The notes under the pieces: model-generated | What the model was told of the DNA's origin: nothing | Database searches by the model: none | What the model saw: the letters and a program-made list of their open reading frames with translations, nothing else | Translations under genes and position numbers: made by a program | DNA from: Piscinibacter sp. HJYY11 | Lineage (GTDB): Bacteria; Pseudomonadota; Gammaproteobacteria; Burkholderiales; Burkholderiaceae_C | DNA length: 64,000 nucleotides | Reading direction: 5' to 3' | Assembly (NCBI RefSeq): GCF_016735515.1 | Contig: NZ_JAERQZ010000001.1 | Coordinates: forward strand, 2,282,746-2,346,745 | Shown: positions 9,490 through 18,444 of the stretch, piece by piece | How the letters are laid out: every line of letters starts with the position of its first letter | Numbering within the stretch: position 1 is the first letter of the stretch

Positions 9490-10095
9490 TCAGCGTGGCC
9501 GTGGCGGCATGACGCCGCGCGCCGTGCGCAGCGTGACCGAGTAGCGCAACGCCGCAACGGGCGGCACGCTGTGCTGCCAGGCCCAGCGCGCCGCGCCGGT
9601 GAGCTTGTAGATGGAGCGCGGCTGCAGTTCGACGTTGACGATGTCGGCGCGCTGCACCTTGTCGGGGGCGTCACGTCGATAAGGCCGGAAGCGCAGGCGC
9701 GTGGGCGCCGCGAGCGAGATGCCCACCACGCACTCGAACTGCGGCACGTCGCGGTGCCAGCCGAGCGGCGTGCCCGGGCGGTATTCGGCGATCAGCGCAT
9801 GCACGAAATCCGTAGGCGCGACACCCAGCCAGCGCGCCGCCCGCTCGCGCAGCCAGTGGAGCTCGGCGGGCAGCTCGCCGGCCGGCTTCAGCTCCATCGT
9901 GTCGTAGTCGAAGACGCCGCCATAGCTCACCACGCGGCGGCGCGCGGTGTAGTCCTTGTACTTCGCCTCCTGCAGCGGCAGCGCGCCGATCAGCGCGAGC
10001 AGCGCAGCCTCTTCCTCGCGCGTGATGAACTCGTCTTCATACGCCGCGCCCTCGGGCAGCGCGGCCGGCAGGTCGTCGAAGAGACCCGGCTGCAT
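9490..10095 (-). CDS. AlkB-like 2-oxoglutarate/Fe(II) dioxygenase
   Basis: A protein of 201 residues of the AlkB family, about the length of E. coli AlkB. The iron triad is visible as HRD in LGWHRDVP and the distal His in AWQHSVPP; RYSVTLRT supplies the Arg pair that binds 2-oxoglutarate. LIAEYRPGTPLG and GISLAAPTRLRFR are typical core strands. It would demethylate alkylated nucleic acid bases in the cytoplasm. It is the last gene of the leftward run and begins 6 bases after the amidohydrolase stop. Adaptive-response genes (ada, alkA) are not adjacent. Confidence 0.88.
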   Translation of the reverse strand: MQPGLFDDLPAALPEGAAYEDEFITREEEAALLALIGALPLQEAKYKDYTARRRVVSYGGVFDYDTMELKPAGELPAELHWLRERAARWLGVAPTDFVHALIAEYRPGTPLGWHRDVPQFECVVGISLAAPTRLRFRPYRRDAPDKVQRADIVNVELQPRSIYKLTGAARWAWQHSVPPVAALRYSVTLRTARGVMPPRPR

Positions 10096-10101
10096 CGGCG
10101 C

Positions 10102-11013
10102 TTAAGGTGCCGCCAGCCCGAACATCGCCGCGCCGTTCTCCCACGCGATGCGCCGCGCCGCCGCCGGCGGCAGGTCGCCCAGCCAGGCCCGCGCCTCGCG
10201 CATGAGGTTTTCATAGTCGGGCCAGCGGCCGTTGGTCCAGGTGTCGGAGCCGACGAAGAAGCGCTCGGGCTTCTCGCTCAGCAGCGCCTTCCACGCGGCG
10301 CTCAGCTTGCCGTCGTCGACGGTGAGGCCCGGTCGGTACGACAGCTCGCCATACAGCGTGGGGTGCTGGTCGAGCAGCGCGCGCACCCGCTCGACCGCCG
10401 CACCGCCGATGCCGGTGTGCGCCCAGATCATCTTCGCCTTCGGGGCGTGGGCGAAGAGCTTCTCCACCGCCACCTCGTCCACGTGCGCGAGCACGACCAG
10501 GTTGCGCTCCTGCGCCAGCTGCATCAGGCGCTTCGCGGTCGGGCCGTCGGCGTTCTTGCTGTCATAGAGGTGGAACTCGCCGAGCCCGCGGTACGGCCCG
10601 GCCTCGGTGCCGGCGGCCAGCTCGCGCATCACCATGTCGACGATGCTCGGGTCGTGCGGCCAGCCGTTGTAGTCGGCCCGGTTGCGGTACAGGCGCACGA
10701 AGGGCACGACGGTCACGCCGGCCTTCTTCGTCGCCTCGCGTGCAGCCGCCAGCGCCTTGGTGCCGTCGTTGGGCCGGCTGTTGGCGATGATCGCGCGCAC
10801 GCCGCTGCGCTGCATGCGGCCGAGCACGTCGGGTATGGGATGCAGCTCCACCGCTTCGACGTTGTAGTGCAGGTGCGCGTCGAAGAGCGGGCCGGCATAC
10901 GGTTGCGCCGCGACGGCCGGGCGCGTGCCGGTGAGGCCGGTGAGGGCCGCCAGCGCGAGCAGGTCGCGGCGGCTCAGCAGGACAGGCGAACGGAATGGCG
11001 TGTGGGAAGGCAT
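10102..11013 (-). CDS. Tat-exported amidohydrolase
   Basis: A TIM-barrel amidohydrolase of 303 residues (amidohydrolase 2 / TatD-like metal-dependent hydrolase). A twin-arginine signal is visible ([17 protein letters not shown]), so it should act in the periplasm, already folded. Metal ligands: DAHLHYN near the mature start, LAHVDE, WAHTGIG and FVGSDTW (catalytic Asp). ATG 11013 places the Tat signal correctly; a GTG at 11037 in the same frame lies inside a perfect hairpin and is less likely. It follows the GMC oxidoreductase gene by about 40 bases and precedes alkB-like by 6. The substrate is unknown; hydrolysis of a lactone or small carboxylate made by the GMC enzyme is one guess. Confidence 0.82.
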   Translation of the reverse strand: MPSHTPFRSPVLLSRRDLLALAALTGLTGTRPAVAAQPYAGPLFDAHLHYNVEAVELHPIPDVLGRMQRSGVRAIIANSRPNDGTKALAAAREATKKAGVTVVPFVRLYRNRADYNGWPHDPSIVDMVMRELAAGTEAGPYRGLGEFHLYDSKNADGPTAKRLMQLAQERNLVVLAHVDEVAVEKLFAHAPKAKMIWAHTGIGGAAVERVRALLDQHPTLYGELSYRPGLTVDDGKLSAAWKALLSEKPERFFVGSDTWTNGRWPDYENLMREARAWLGDLPPAAARRIAWENGAAMFGLAAP

Positions 11014-11016
11014 GTC

Positions 11017-11046
11017 GATGCGGGCGTGAACTGACACGCCCGCATC
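11017..11046. other. Perfect 12-bp intercistronic inverted repeat
   Basis: GATGCGGGCGTG and CACGCCCGCATC flank a 6-base loop. In the mRNA it lies 6 bases after the GMC oxidoreductase stop and ends 3 bases before the amidohydrolase ATG, so it would cover the ribosome-binding region. There is no T-run, which argues for translational or RNA-stability control rather than termination. Confidence 0.6.
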
Positions 11047-11052
11047 TATACC

Positions 11053-12696
11053 TCAAACCAGTACCGGCTGCGCCCGCGCGGCCTTGATCCACGCCGCCGC
11101 CTGCTCCGCCATCATCAGGGTGGGGCTGTTGGTGTTGCCGCTGGTGATGGTGGGCATCGCGCCCGCATCCACCACCCGCAGGCCGCGCACACCGCGCACG
11201 CGCAGCCTCGCGTCGAGCACCGCCATCGGGTCGTCGCTCGCGCCCATCTTGGTCGTGCCCACCGGGTGGAAGATGGTGGTGGCGATGTCGCCGGCCAGGC
11301 GCGTGAGGTCTTCGTCGCTCTGGTACTGCAGGCCCGGCTTCCACTCCTGCGGATCGAAGCGCGCAAGCGCCGGCTGGCTCACGATGCGGCGCGTGACACG
11401 CAGCGAATCGGCGGCCACCTGGCGGTCTTCGTCGGTGCTCAGGTAGTTGGGGGCGATGGCCGGGGCGTCGTCGAAATTCGGGCTGCGGATCGTCACCGTG
11501 CCGCGGCTTGTCGGGTTCAGGTTGCAGACGCTGGCGGTGAAGGCCGGGAAGTCGTGCAGCGGCTCGCCGAAGGCGTCGAGTGAGAGCGGCTGCACGTGGT
11601 ACTGGATGTTGGGCCACACGTAGCGCGCAGAGCTGCGCGTGAAGGCCCCGAGCTGCGAGGGCGCCATGCTCATCGGGCCGCTGCGCCTGAGCACGTATTC
11701 GAGGCCGATCTTCGCCTTGCCCACCAGCGAGTTCGCCAGCACGTTCAGCGTCGGCACGTCGCGCACCTTGTAGACGCTGCGGATCTGCAGGTGGTCCTGA
11801 AGGTTGGCGCCGACACCGGGCAGGTCGGCGATGACCTCGATGCCGTGCCGCTGCAGCAGCGGCGCCGGCCCGAGGCCCGAGAGCTGCAGCAGCTGCGGCG
11901 AGCCGATCGCGCCGCTGCAGACGACCACCTCCTCGCGTGCGCGGGCGCACACCATCTGCCGCCCGTCCCACACCATCACGCCGATGCAGCGCGGCCGCCC
12001 GTCCTCGCCGGGGCGGAACAGGAGCCGCGTGGCGCGTGCGTGCGTCCACAGGTGGAAGTTCTGGCGGTCGGTGCAGGCGGGCCGGATGAAGGCCTTGGCG
12101 GTGTTCCAGCGCCAGCCGCCGCGCTGGTTGACCTGGAAGTAGCCCACGCCTTCGTTGTTGCCGCGGTTGAAGTCGTCGGTGCGCGGCACGCCCGCCTCTT
12201 CGGCCGCCTGTGCAAACGCATCGAGCACGTCCCAGCGCAGGCGCTGCTTCTCCACGCGCCACTCGCCGCCGGCGCCGTGGAACTCGTCGGCGCCGAGGTA
12301 GTGGTCCTCGTGGCGGCGGAAGACCGGCAGCACCTTCTCCCACGCCCACGCGTCGTCGCCGGTGAGCTGCGCCCACTGGTCGTAGTCGCGCGACTGGCCG
12401 CGCATGTAGATCATCCCGTTGATGCTGGAGCAGCCACCCAGGCTCTTGCCGCGCGGGTAGCGCAGGCTGCGGCCGTTGAGGCCGGCGTCGGGCTCGGTCG
12501 TGTAGAGCCAGTCGGTGCGCGGGTTGCCGATGCAGTACAGGTAGCCCACGGGGATGTGGATCCAGTGGTAGTCGTCGCGGCCGCCGGCTTCGAGCAGCAG
12601 CGTCTCGCTGTGCCCGTCCTCGCTGAGCCGGTTGGCCATCAGGGCGCCGGCCGTCCCGGCGCCCACCACCACGTAGTCGAAGAACTTCTCTTGCAC
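11053..12696 (-). CDS. GMC-family FAD oxidoreductase (choline dehydrogenase-like)
   Basis: A protein of 547 residues of the glucose-methanol-choline family. The FAD motif VVVGAGTAGALMANRL lies at the N-terminus, GMC signature 1 at YPRGKSLGGCSSINGMIYMR, signature 2 at GAIGSPQLLQLSGLGP, and the catalytic His/Asn segment near the C-terminus (FHPVGTTKMG and SGNTNSPTLMMAE). It oxidises an alcohol to an aldehyde or ketone using FAD. No signal peptide is seen, so it is cytosolic or peripheral. The start is a GTG at 12696 with GAGGA overlapping the stop of the upstream 1559-residue gene, so the two are co-translated. The substrate is not determined. Confidence 0.9.
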   Translation of the reverse strand: MQEKFFDYVVVGAGTAGALMANRLSEDGHSETLLLEAGGRDDYHWIHIPVGYLYCIGNPRTDWLYTTEPDAGLNGRSLRYPRGKSLGGCSSINGMIYMRGQSRDYDQWAQLTGDDAWAWEKVLPVFRRHEDHYLGADEFHGAGGEWRVEKQRLRWDVLDAFAQAAEEAGVPRTDDFNRGNNEGVGYFQVNQRGGWRWNTAKAFIRPACTDRQNFHLWTHARATRLLFRPGEDGRPRCIGVMVWDGRQMVCARAREEVVVCSGAIGSPQLLQLSGLGPAPLLQRHGIEVIADLPGVGANLQDHLQIRSVYKVRDVPTLNVLANSLVGKAKIGLEYVLRRSGPMSMAPSQLGAFTRSSARYVWPNIQYHVQPLSLDAFGEPLHDFPAFTASVCNLNPTSRGTVTIRSPNFDDAPAIAPNYLSTDEDRQVAADSLRVTRRIVSQPALARFDPQEWKPGLQYQSDEDLTRLAGDIATTIFHPVGTTKMGASDDPMAVLDARLRVRGVRGLRVVDAGAMPTITSGNTNSPTLMMAEQAAAWIKAARAQPVLV

Positions 12697-12703
12697 GGTG
12701 TCC

Positions 12704-15700
12704 TCAGTTGTTCAGCACGCTCAGCGTCCAGTTCTGGTTGTTGCCGCTGTGGCAAGACCAGGTGGCGAGCGGCACGTCCTGCGCGGTCGAGTTGTTGGGC
12801 ACGTCCAGGCAGGCGCCCGACGCACGGTTGCGCAGCACGTTGCCGGTGCGCGTCCACTGCGTGGTGTTGCCCGTCGTGCAGGCCACCTGCACGGCCGCGC
12901 CGCCACCGGCCGCGGTGTCGGCTTGCGCCAGGCACAGGCCGGAGTGCACGAAGACGTACTGCTCGTAGCCGTCGATGTTGTTCACCACGAACTGCTCGTT
13001 CGCACCGGTGCCGCAGGTCCACTGGATCACCACCGCACCGCTCGCGGCGGAGGCACCGCGCACGTTCACGCACAGGTTGCTGTGATTGGAGCGGATGCGC
13101 AGTTGCGCACTGGTCGCATCTAGCGAGCGCACATAGTCGGTGAGCGCGGTCACGTCGGCGGCGGGCAGCGACGAGGCGTTGCCGTGGCCCGACGAGAAGA
13201 CGTTCTGCAAGGCCGCGGCCTGCCCGTTGTGGAAGAAGGCGCTCGTGCTCCAGCTGCCGAATAGCGTGGGCGTGTCGAAGCCCACGCCGGCGAGCGGTTG
13301 CCCGTTGCCCCGGCCCGACGAGGCCTGGATCGTGCCCACGTCGCGCCGCACGCTGTCGGTGAAATGGATGCCCGAGTGGCAGGTGGCGCACTGCACGCTC
13401 GCGAACACGTCGCGGCCGCGCAGCGCACTCGCGGTGAGCGTGCCGTCGGCGTTGCGCACCGGGCTGCGGGTGTAGCGCGACAGCGATCGCAGGTAGTTCG
13501 CCAGGTCGTCGAGCGCCGCGCTGCGGCCGGCCTTGGGCGTGCCGAGCGGGTTGACGGTGGCGGCGTAGTCGGCATCGCTCATGAAGCCGGTGCCGCCGAA
13601 CTGCGTGCGGATGTCGTTCTCGAAGTCCTGGATCTCGTCGAAGTTGCCGCTCCAGTGCACCCGGCCGTGGCCCATGCCCTGGCGGCCCTGCAGCGTGACG
13701 GTGCGGCGCAGGCCTTCGCCCCGCTGGGTGAAGTCCCACACCATGCCGTCGTCGCCGCCGTCGGCGTGGCAGCTCGCGCACGACATGTAGTTGTCGCGGC
13801 TCATGCGGCGGTCGGCCGCGTTGTAGAAGAGCTGCTTGCCGCGCAGGGCCGAGGCGCTCAGCGGCTCCTGCGCCACCGTGCCCACCACCTGCAGGCGCAC
13901 GGCGGCGGCACTTTCGCTCGTCAGCACCTGGGCGATGTCGTGCACCGTCACCGAGCGCGAGAGGAAGTTGTTGACGAAGAGCCGCTTGCGCGCTGCATCG
14001 AGGTACAGGCCGTGCGGCGCGGCGCCCACGTCGGTGATCTCGCCGCGCACCGCGCGGGTGTAGGTGTCGACGATGGCGACGCGGTTGCCTTCCATCTGCG
14101 CGACGAAGATGTAGTCGCCCGAGGGCGAGAACACCGCCGCGCGGGCCGGCGCGCGGTCGTCGAAGTCGAGCTGGTCGGCCGGCACCTCGGCCGCCTGCAG
14201 CACGTCGACCTGCGACAGGATCGAGCGCACCGTGCGGTCGTGCTCCAGGTTGAGGCCGTCGCGGAACACACCGCGCACGATGTTGTCCTTCTTCGAGGGC
14301 AGCACCACACGCCGGCCGTCCGGCGAGACCACCGCCTGGACCAGGTAGTTGGGCACGCCGCGCGCGCGGCTCTCGTCGTCGAGGGTGGTGGTGTCCACGC
14401 GCAGGCCGATGCTGGTCGTGAGCGCGAGCGACTGCAGGTTGACCTTGTGCAGCTGGCCGCCGGTCATCGCCGACTTGAAGCGGGTCACGTAGGCCACCGC
14501 CGAATCGGCGCTGACCGCCACGCCGCGCACCGCGCCGCTCAACGCCAGCGTGCCGGTGGTCGCTCCCGTGCTCGGGTTGAAGGTGATGAGCTGCGACTTG
14601 TTTTCCAGTGTCAGCACGCCCTTGCTGCGGTCGGGCGTGAAGACCACGCCGTAGGGGCCGCTGCCGTAGGCGAGCTGCACGCTGAGCGACACGCTGCCGT
14701 TGGCCGGGTCGAGCGCGACGAGCCTGTCTTCGTCCTGCACCGTGACCCACACGCGCCCGTCGGGGCCGACGGCGAGCGTGCGCGGCTCGCGGCCCACCCT
14801 CACCTCCCACAGGCGTGCCATGGTCTGTGCGTTGATCGCCGCGACCGTGCCGCTGTCCGGGTTCACGCTGTAGACGTTGTTGGCGTCGCCCACGATGTTG
14901 CTGGTGTGCGTGGGCGCCACCGCCGTCACCGGGTTGATGACGGTCACCGTCTGGGTGTAGTAGGTCTCCTGGCCATTGGGGTTGCGCACGGTGAGCGTCA
15001 CCGTGTAGTGGCCGGGGGCGTTGTAGGTGTAGTTGATGCCGGGCTGCGAGGCAAAGGCGCTGCGGGTGCCGTTGCCGAAGTTCCAGCTGTACTGCGCCGA
15101 GCCGCCGAGCACAGTGGGGTTGAAGACGAGCTGGCCGTTGACGAGCTTCGGCCCTTCGCCGAGGCCGGGGTCGCCGACGATCGGCGTGGCCCGCAAGGCG
15201 GACACGTCGGCATCGCTCAGCACGCGGTTGTAGACGCGCACGTCGGCCAGCGTGCCGCGGAAGAAATCGGGGTTGCCCTGGATCTGGCCCAGCAGCTGGA
15301 AGCGGTTGTTCAAGCCGAGCGCCCCGGTGCGGCCGGTGGACGTGGTCTTCACGCCATCGACGTAGACCGACTGCACGCCCGAGGCCGCGTCGCGCGTGAG
15401 CACGATGTGGCGCCAGTTGCCGTCGTTCACCGGGTTGGTCGAGCGGGTGCCCGGGTTGCCGGTGCCGGCGTTGCCGACCGAGAGGTTGATGCGGCCGCTG
15501 CCATCGAGCCAGCCCCAGAACACGTCGTTGTCGCCGCCGGTCTGGTCACGGCCGAAGATGCCGGGCGCGAGCCACGCGCTGTTGTTGCCGCCTTGGGTGG
15601 TGCGCATGTAGAAGCTCAACGAGGCCGTGCCGGCGAGCACCGAGGCCACGTTGTCGTCGCGCAAGGCCACACCGCCGGTGCGCGACGAGAAGTTGAGGCC

Positions 15701-17383
15701 GATGCTCTCGTAGGCATCGTTCGCCGCGGCGGTGCCGTTGTTCTGCCCGATCTGGTCGACGAGGTTGCGGCCGAGCGTCCAGTAGTGGGCGAGGCCGATG
15801 TCGAGCGCGTTGCCGGTGGTGAAGGTGCTGCGGAAGTCGGTGCCGATCGGGTTGCCGGCGTAGTCCTTCACGCCGCCGCCGGGCAGCAGCACTTCATAGG
15901 TGGTGTTGGGCTGCAGCGGCTGCTGCGGGTGGAAGTTGATGATGCCGAGCTGCACGCTGTAGGTGCCGGGCAGCGTGTTGCCGCCCAGCGGCCGCACGAT
16001 GAAGCTGCTGGCGTTCACGCTCTCCGGCAGGATGCTGTCGGTCAGGCCGATGCCCACCCGCGAGCTCAGCGCCTGCTGGCGCGCGCCGGGTGCTGGCGAG
16101 ACCTGGCGCACCACCGGGCGGGTGGTGTCGGGTGCGGTCGAGTGCACCATGAAGCCGCTGCCGGAGCCATGGTCGTTGCCCACGAACACCAGGTTGCCGA
16201 ACACCGCCACCTGCCCGTGGTCGGAGCCCGGCAGGTTGGGGTCGCCCGCGGGGAAAAGGCTGCCCACGCCGACCTGCACGTGCTGCAGGGGGTTGCTCAC
16301 GTCGACCTTGTGCATGCGGATCTGCGCACCCTGGAAGACGAAGTGGTCCTGCGTGGCGCAGTAGAGCTGCTCGTCGATCACCAGGCGGTTGTCTTCGGCG
16401 ACGAAGCGGCTGCGGTCGGTGAGGTCGTAGGCGAACATGCGCGCGCCGCCGCCGCGGACCGAGCCGTAGAGCTTCTTGCCGTCGTAGCAAGTGGCGTAAT
16501 AGAAGGGGCTGCTCGGCACGGTGTCGAGCACCTTGGGGTTGAGCGGGTCCGAGATGTCGAGGCTCGCGATGCCGTCGGTGCTCTCCATCGAGGTGATCAC
16601 CATCTGGTTGCCCATCGTGAAGATGGGGCCGACGCGGAAGCCGCCGAGCTCGCCGGTGGGCACCGGGTTGGGCCGTCCGGCGCCGCGGTTGGCGAGCGCG
16701 GCGGTGGCCGGGTCGCGTGCGTCGACGATGTAGATGCCGTCGTTGGCCGAGGCCACGTAGAGGTAGGGCGCCTGCCACCAGAGCTGCCAGGCCACGTTGG
16801 CGTAGTCGCCACGGTTGACGGTGGGCAGCGGGACCTTGCGCACCTGCTGGACGTTGTTGACGTCGGTGAAGTCCCAGAACTCCACGCCCTTCGTGGTGGC
16901 GATGGCGATGTAGTTGCGGTTGTTGATGGTGGACACGCCGAAGGCATGCGCCTCGCGGAACTCGGCGGTGCGGCCTTCGGGCTCGTAGATGCGCTGCACC
17001 AGCGAGATCGCGCGCGGGTTCGACACGTCGTAGATCAGGAAGCCGCCCGGCCCGTCGCCGCTGTCGGGCGCGAAGAGCGTCACGAAGTAGCCGTTGTGCA
17101 TGATCCCCGCGTTGAGGCCGAAGGCCTTGCGGCTCGGGTAGGTGGCGGGCACGCCCTGGTCGTTGCGCAGGATCATCGAGACCGGCCGGAACAGCTCGGC
17201 CTGCGTGTAGGTGAGGTTGCCGAGGCCGGGCCCGCGGATCGGGGCCGCCGCCGCCACCACGCCCGCCGCCGCGCCGAGCTGGCGCAGCGAGGTGACGGGG
17301 CTCTGGTTGTTGATCGCAGCGTGGCTGAACAACACGGCACACAACATCCCGGCGAATGCCAGCAGGTGCTTGAGGATTCTCAT
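12704..17383 (-). CDS. Giant secreted beta-propeller/di-haem c/lectin protein
   Basis: A protein of 1559 residues with a signal peptide (residues 1-22). Modules in order: LVIVD-type repeats (about 100-320), a bacterial Ig-like domain (about 422-525), a LamG/jellyroll domain (about 530-720), a PKD domain (about 740-815), YVTN-type propeller repeats (about 825-1150), a cytochrome c peroxidase/MauG-like region with two haem motifs (CASCH 1202-1206 and CATCH 1332-1336), and a C-terminal ricin-B lectin domain (about 1425-1559, with QW repeats). This implies an exported redox protein that binds carbohydrate or a polymer. ATG 17383 has AGGAG 7 bases upstream. It sits between the aldolase and GMC oxidoreductase genes on the same strand. 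The electron partner and substrate are unknown. Each domain assignment rests on recognisable motifs; the combination is unusual. Confidence 0.85.
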   Translation of the reverse strand: MRILKHLLAFAGMLCAVLFSHAAINNQSPVTSLRQLGAAAGVVAAAAPIRGPGLGNLTYTQAELFRPVSMILRNDQGVPATYPSRKAFGLNAGIMHNGYFVTLFAPDSGDGPGGFLIYDVSNPRAISLVQRIYEPEGRTAEFREAHAFGVSTINNRNYIAIATTKGVEFWDFTDVNNVQQVRKVPLPTVNRGDYANVAWQLWWQAPYLYVASANDGIYIVDARDPATAALANRGAGRPNPVPTGELGGFRVGPIFTMGNQMVITSMESTDGIASLDISDPLNPKVLDTVPSSPFYYATCYDGKKLYGSVRGGGARMFAYDLTDRSRFVAEDNRLVIDEQLYCATQDHFVFQGAQIRMHKVDVSNPLQHVQVGVGSLFPAGDPNLPGSDHGQVAVFGNLVFVGNDHGSGSGFMVHSTAPDTTRPVVRQVSPAPGARQQALSSRVGIGLTDSILPESVNASSFIVRPLGGNTLPGTYSVQLGIINFHPQQPLQPNTTYEVLLPGGGVKDYAGNPIGTDFRSTFTTGNALDIGLAHYWTLGRNLVDQIGQNNGTAAANDAYESIGLNFSSRTGGVALRDDNVASVLAGTASLSFYMRTTQGGNNSAWLAPGIFGRDQTGGDNDVFWGWLDGSGRINLSVGNAGTGNPGTRSTNPVNDGNWRHIVLTRDAASGVQSVYVDGVKTTSTGRTGALGLNNRFQLLGQIQGNPDFFRGTLADVRVYNRVLSDADVSALRATPIVGDPGLGEGPKLVNGQLVFNPTVLGGSAQYSWNFGNGTRSAFASQPGINYTYNAPGHYTVTLTVRNPNGQETYYTQTVTVINPVTAVAPTHTSNIVGDANNVYSVNPDSGTVAAINAQTMARLWEVRVGREPRTLAVGPDGRVWVTVQDEDRLVALDPANGSVSLSVQLAYGSGPYGVVFTPDRSKGVLTLENKSQLITFNPSTGATTGTLALSGAVRGVAVSADSAVAYVTRFKSAMTGGQLHKVNLQSLALTTSIGLRVDTTTLDDESRARGVPNYLVQAVVSPDGRRVVLPSKKDNIVRGVFRDGLNLEHDRTVRSILSQVDVLQAAEVPADQLDFDDRAPARAAVFSPSGDYIFVAQMEGNRVAIVDTYTRAVRGEITDVGAAPHGLYLDAARKRLFVNNFLSRSVTVHDIAQVLTSESAAAVRLQVVGTVAQEPLSASALRGKQLFYNAADRRMSRDNYMSCASCHADGGDDGMVWDFTQRGEGLRRTVTLQGRQGMGHGRVHWSGNFDEIQDFENDIRTQFGGTGFMSDADYAATVNPLGTPKAGRSAALDDLANYLRSLSRYTRSPVRNADGTLTASALRGRDVFASVQCATCHSGIHFTDSVRRDVGTIQASSGRGNGQPLAGVGFDTPTLFGSWSTSAFFHNGQAAALQNVFSSGHGNASSLPAADVTALTDYVRSLDATSAQLRIRSNHSNLCVNVRGASAASGAVVIQWTCGTGANEQFVVNNIDGYEQYVFVHSGLCLAQADTAAGGGAAVQVACTTGNTTQWTRTGNVLRNRASGACLDVPNNSTAQDVPLATWSCHSGNNQNWTLSVLNN

Positions 17384-17475
17384 GTCGGTCTCCTGAACAT
17401 GAAAGACGGCCCCGGCACACCGTGCATGCGGCGTGGTCTCGCGGGCGGGGGTGGGTGGAACTGGGAGGATCGCGA

Positions 17476-18339
17476 TCAGCGATCGGCGGGCGCGGCGCTC
17501 GAGGTCTCGTACAGCTTCCACGCGGCCTGCGCACTCGCGCCGTCGTGGATCATGGCCATCAGCGCCCTCACGACGCTCGCCGGCGACTTGTGCTGGTAGA
17601 CGTTGCGGCCATAGACCATGCCGACCGCGCCCTGGTCGAGCAGCACGCGCGAGCGCTCGAACACCGCCGACAGGTCTTCACGCCCGCCGCCGCGCACGAG
17701 CACCGGGCAGCGTGCGGCCTGCACCACGCGGTGGAATTCGTGCGGGTCGGTGGTCGGGTCGGCCTTCACGATGTCGGCGCCCATCTCGCGCGCCAGGCGC
17801 ACCAGCGTCACGATCTTCTCGGCATCGCCGTCGACGAGGTAGCCGCCACGCGCGGTGTTCGGGCCCATCACCAGCGGCTCGATCATCAATGGCATGCCGT
17901 AGCGGTCGCAGTCCTGGCGCACACGGGCGATGTTGCTCACACACTGGCGGAAGAGCTCCGGCTCGTCGGGCAGCATGAAGAGATTGACGACCACGCAGGC
18001 CGCGTCCATCTGCACCGCGGGCAGCACCGGGTCGTGCTCGTTCTGCAGCACCGCCCACATCACGCGGTGGCGCTGGGCGTTGTAGGGGTTGCCCATGTCG
18101 ACGCGCATCACGAGGCCGGGCTTGTGGCGCTCGGGCCGGTACTGCAGCAGATCGGCCTGGCCGTAGTTGAGCTGGATGGCGTCGGGCCCGGCGGCGACGA
18201 GCTGGTCGATCACGGCCGGCATGTCCTGCAGGCCGTCGAGGAAGCTGGGCTCGTTGCACACGCCGTGGTCGACCGCGATGTCGAGGCAGCGGCCGGCCTT
18301 GAGCAATCGGTTGAGGCGGGCCTGCTTGGGGTGGGTCAT
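17476..18339 (-). CDS. DhnA/LsrF-type class I aldolase
   Basis: A protein of 287 residues of the DeoC/LacD aldolase group (DhnA type, COG1830-like). CLDIAVDHGV opens the barrel, the Schiff-base Lys is probably K192 in IVKADPTTD, and LVRGGGRED is the phosphate-binding loop. Family members cleave or form phosphorylated sugars (fructose-1,6-bisphosphate aldolase) or act as LsrF thiolase. In this locus, cleavage of the ketose phosphate made by the adjacent kinase and dehydrogenase is the natural inference. It lies about 105 bases after the aldo/keto reductase gene across a strong hairpin. The exact substrate is not known. Confidence 0.82.
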   Translation of the reverse strand: MTHPKQARLNRLLKAGRCLDIAVDHGVCNEPSFLDGLQDMPAVIDQLVAAGPDAIQLNYGQADLLQYRPERHKPGLVMRVDMGNPYNAQRHRVMWAVLQNEHDPVLPAVQMDAACVVVNLFMLPDEPELFRQCVSNIARVRQDCDRYGMPLMIEPLVMGPNTARGGYLVDGDAEKIVTLVRLAREMGADIVKADPTTDPHEFHRVVQAARCPVLVRGGGREDLSAVFERSRVLLDQGAVGMVYGRNVYQHKSPASVVRALMAMIHDGASAQAAWKLYETSSAAPADR

Positions 18340-18370
18340 CGGTACTCCTTGTTCTTTCGAGAGGCAAAGC

Positions 18371-18417
18371 GAGGCCTGTCCGGGCCGCCGTCACCGACGT
18401 GATGGCCCGGAGGTCTC
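18371..18417. other. Strong intercistronic hairpin
   Basis: TCCGGGCC (18379-18386) pairs perfectly with GGCCCGGA (18404-18411); a nested TCAC/GTGA and an outer GAG-CC/GG-CTC extend the stem. It lies between the aldo/keto reductase and aldolase genes with no T-run, so mRNA stabilisation or partial attenuation is more likely than full termination. Confidence 0.5.
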
Positions 18418-18444
18418 TGGGGTGAGGTGGTGGTGCGGGGCGCG

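Noticed and set aside
12704..17383. Rubber oxygenase RoxA/RoxB, considered because the window may come from a Rhizobacter-like organism and the protein has two c-type haems
   Set aside because: The haem region is MauG/peroxidase-like but is embedded in propeller, LamG, PKD and lectin modules, and the length is more than twice that of RoxA.
13298..17599. A 1433-codon open frame on the plus strand, opposite the 1559-residue protein gene
   Set aside because: Same GC-bias effect; Val/Arg/His/Gly-rich translation with no recognisable domain, while the minus strand has clear domain motifs.
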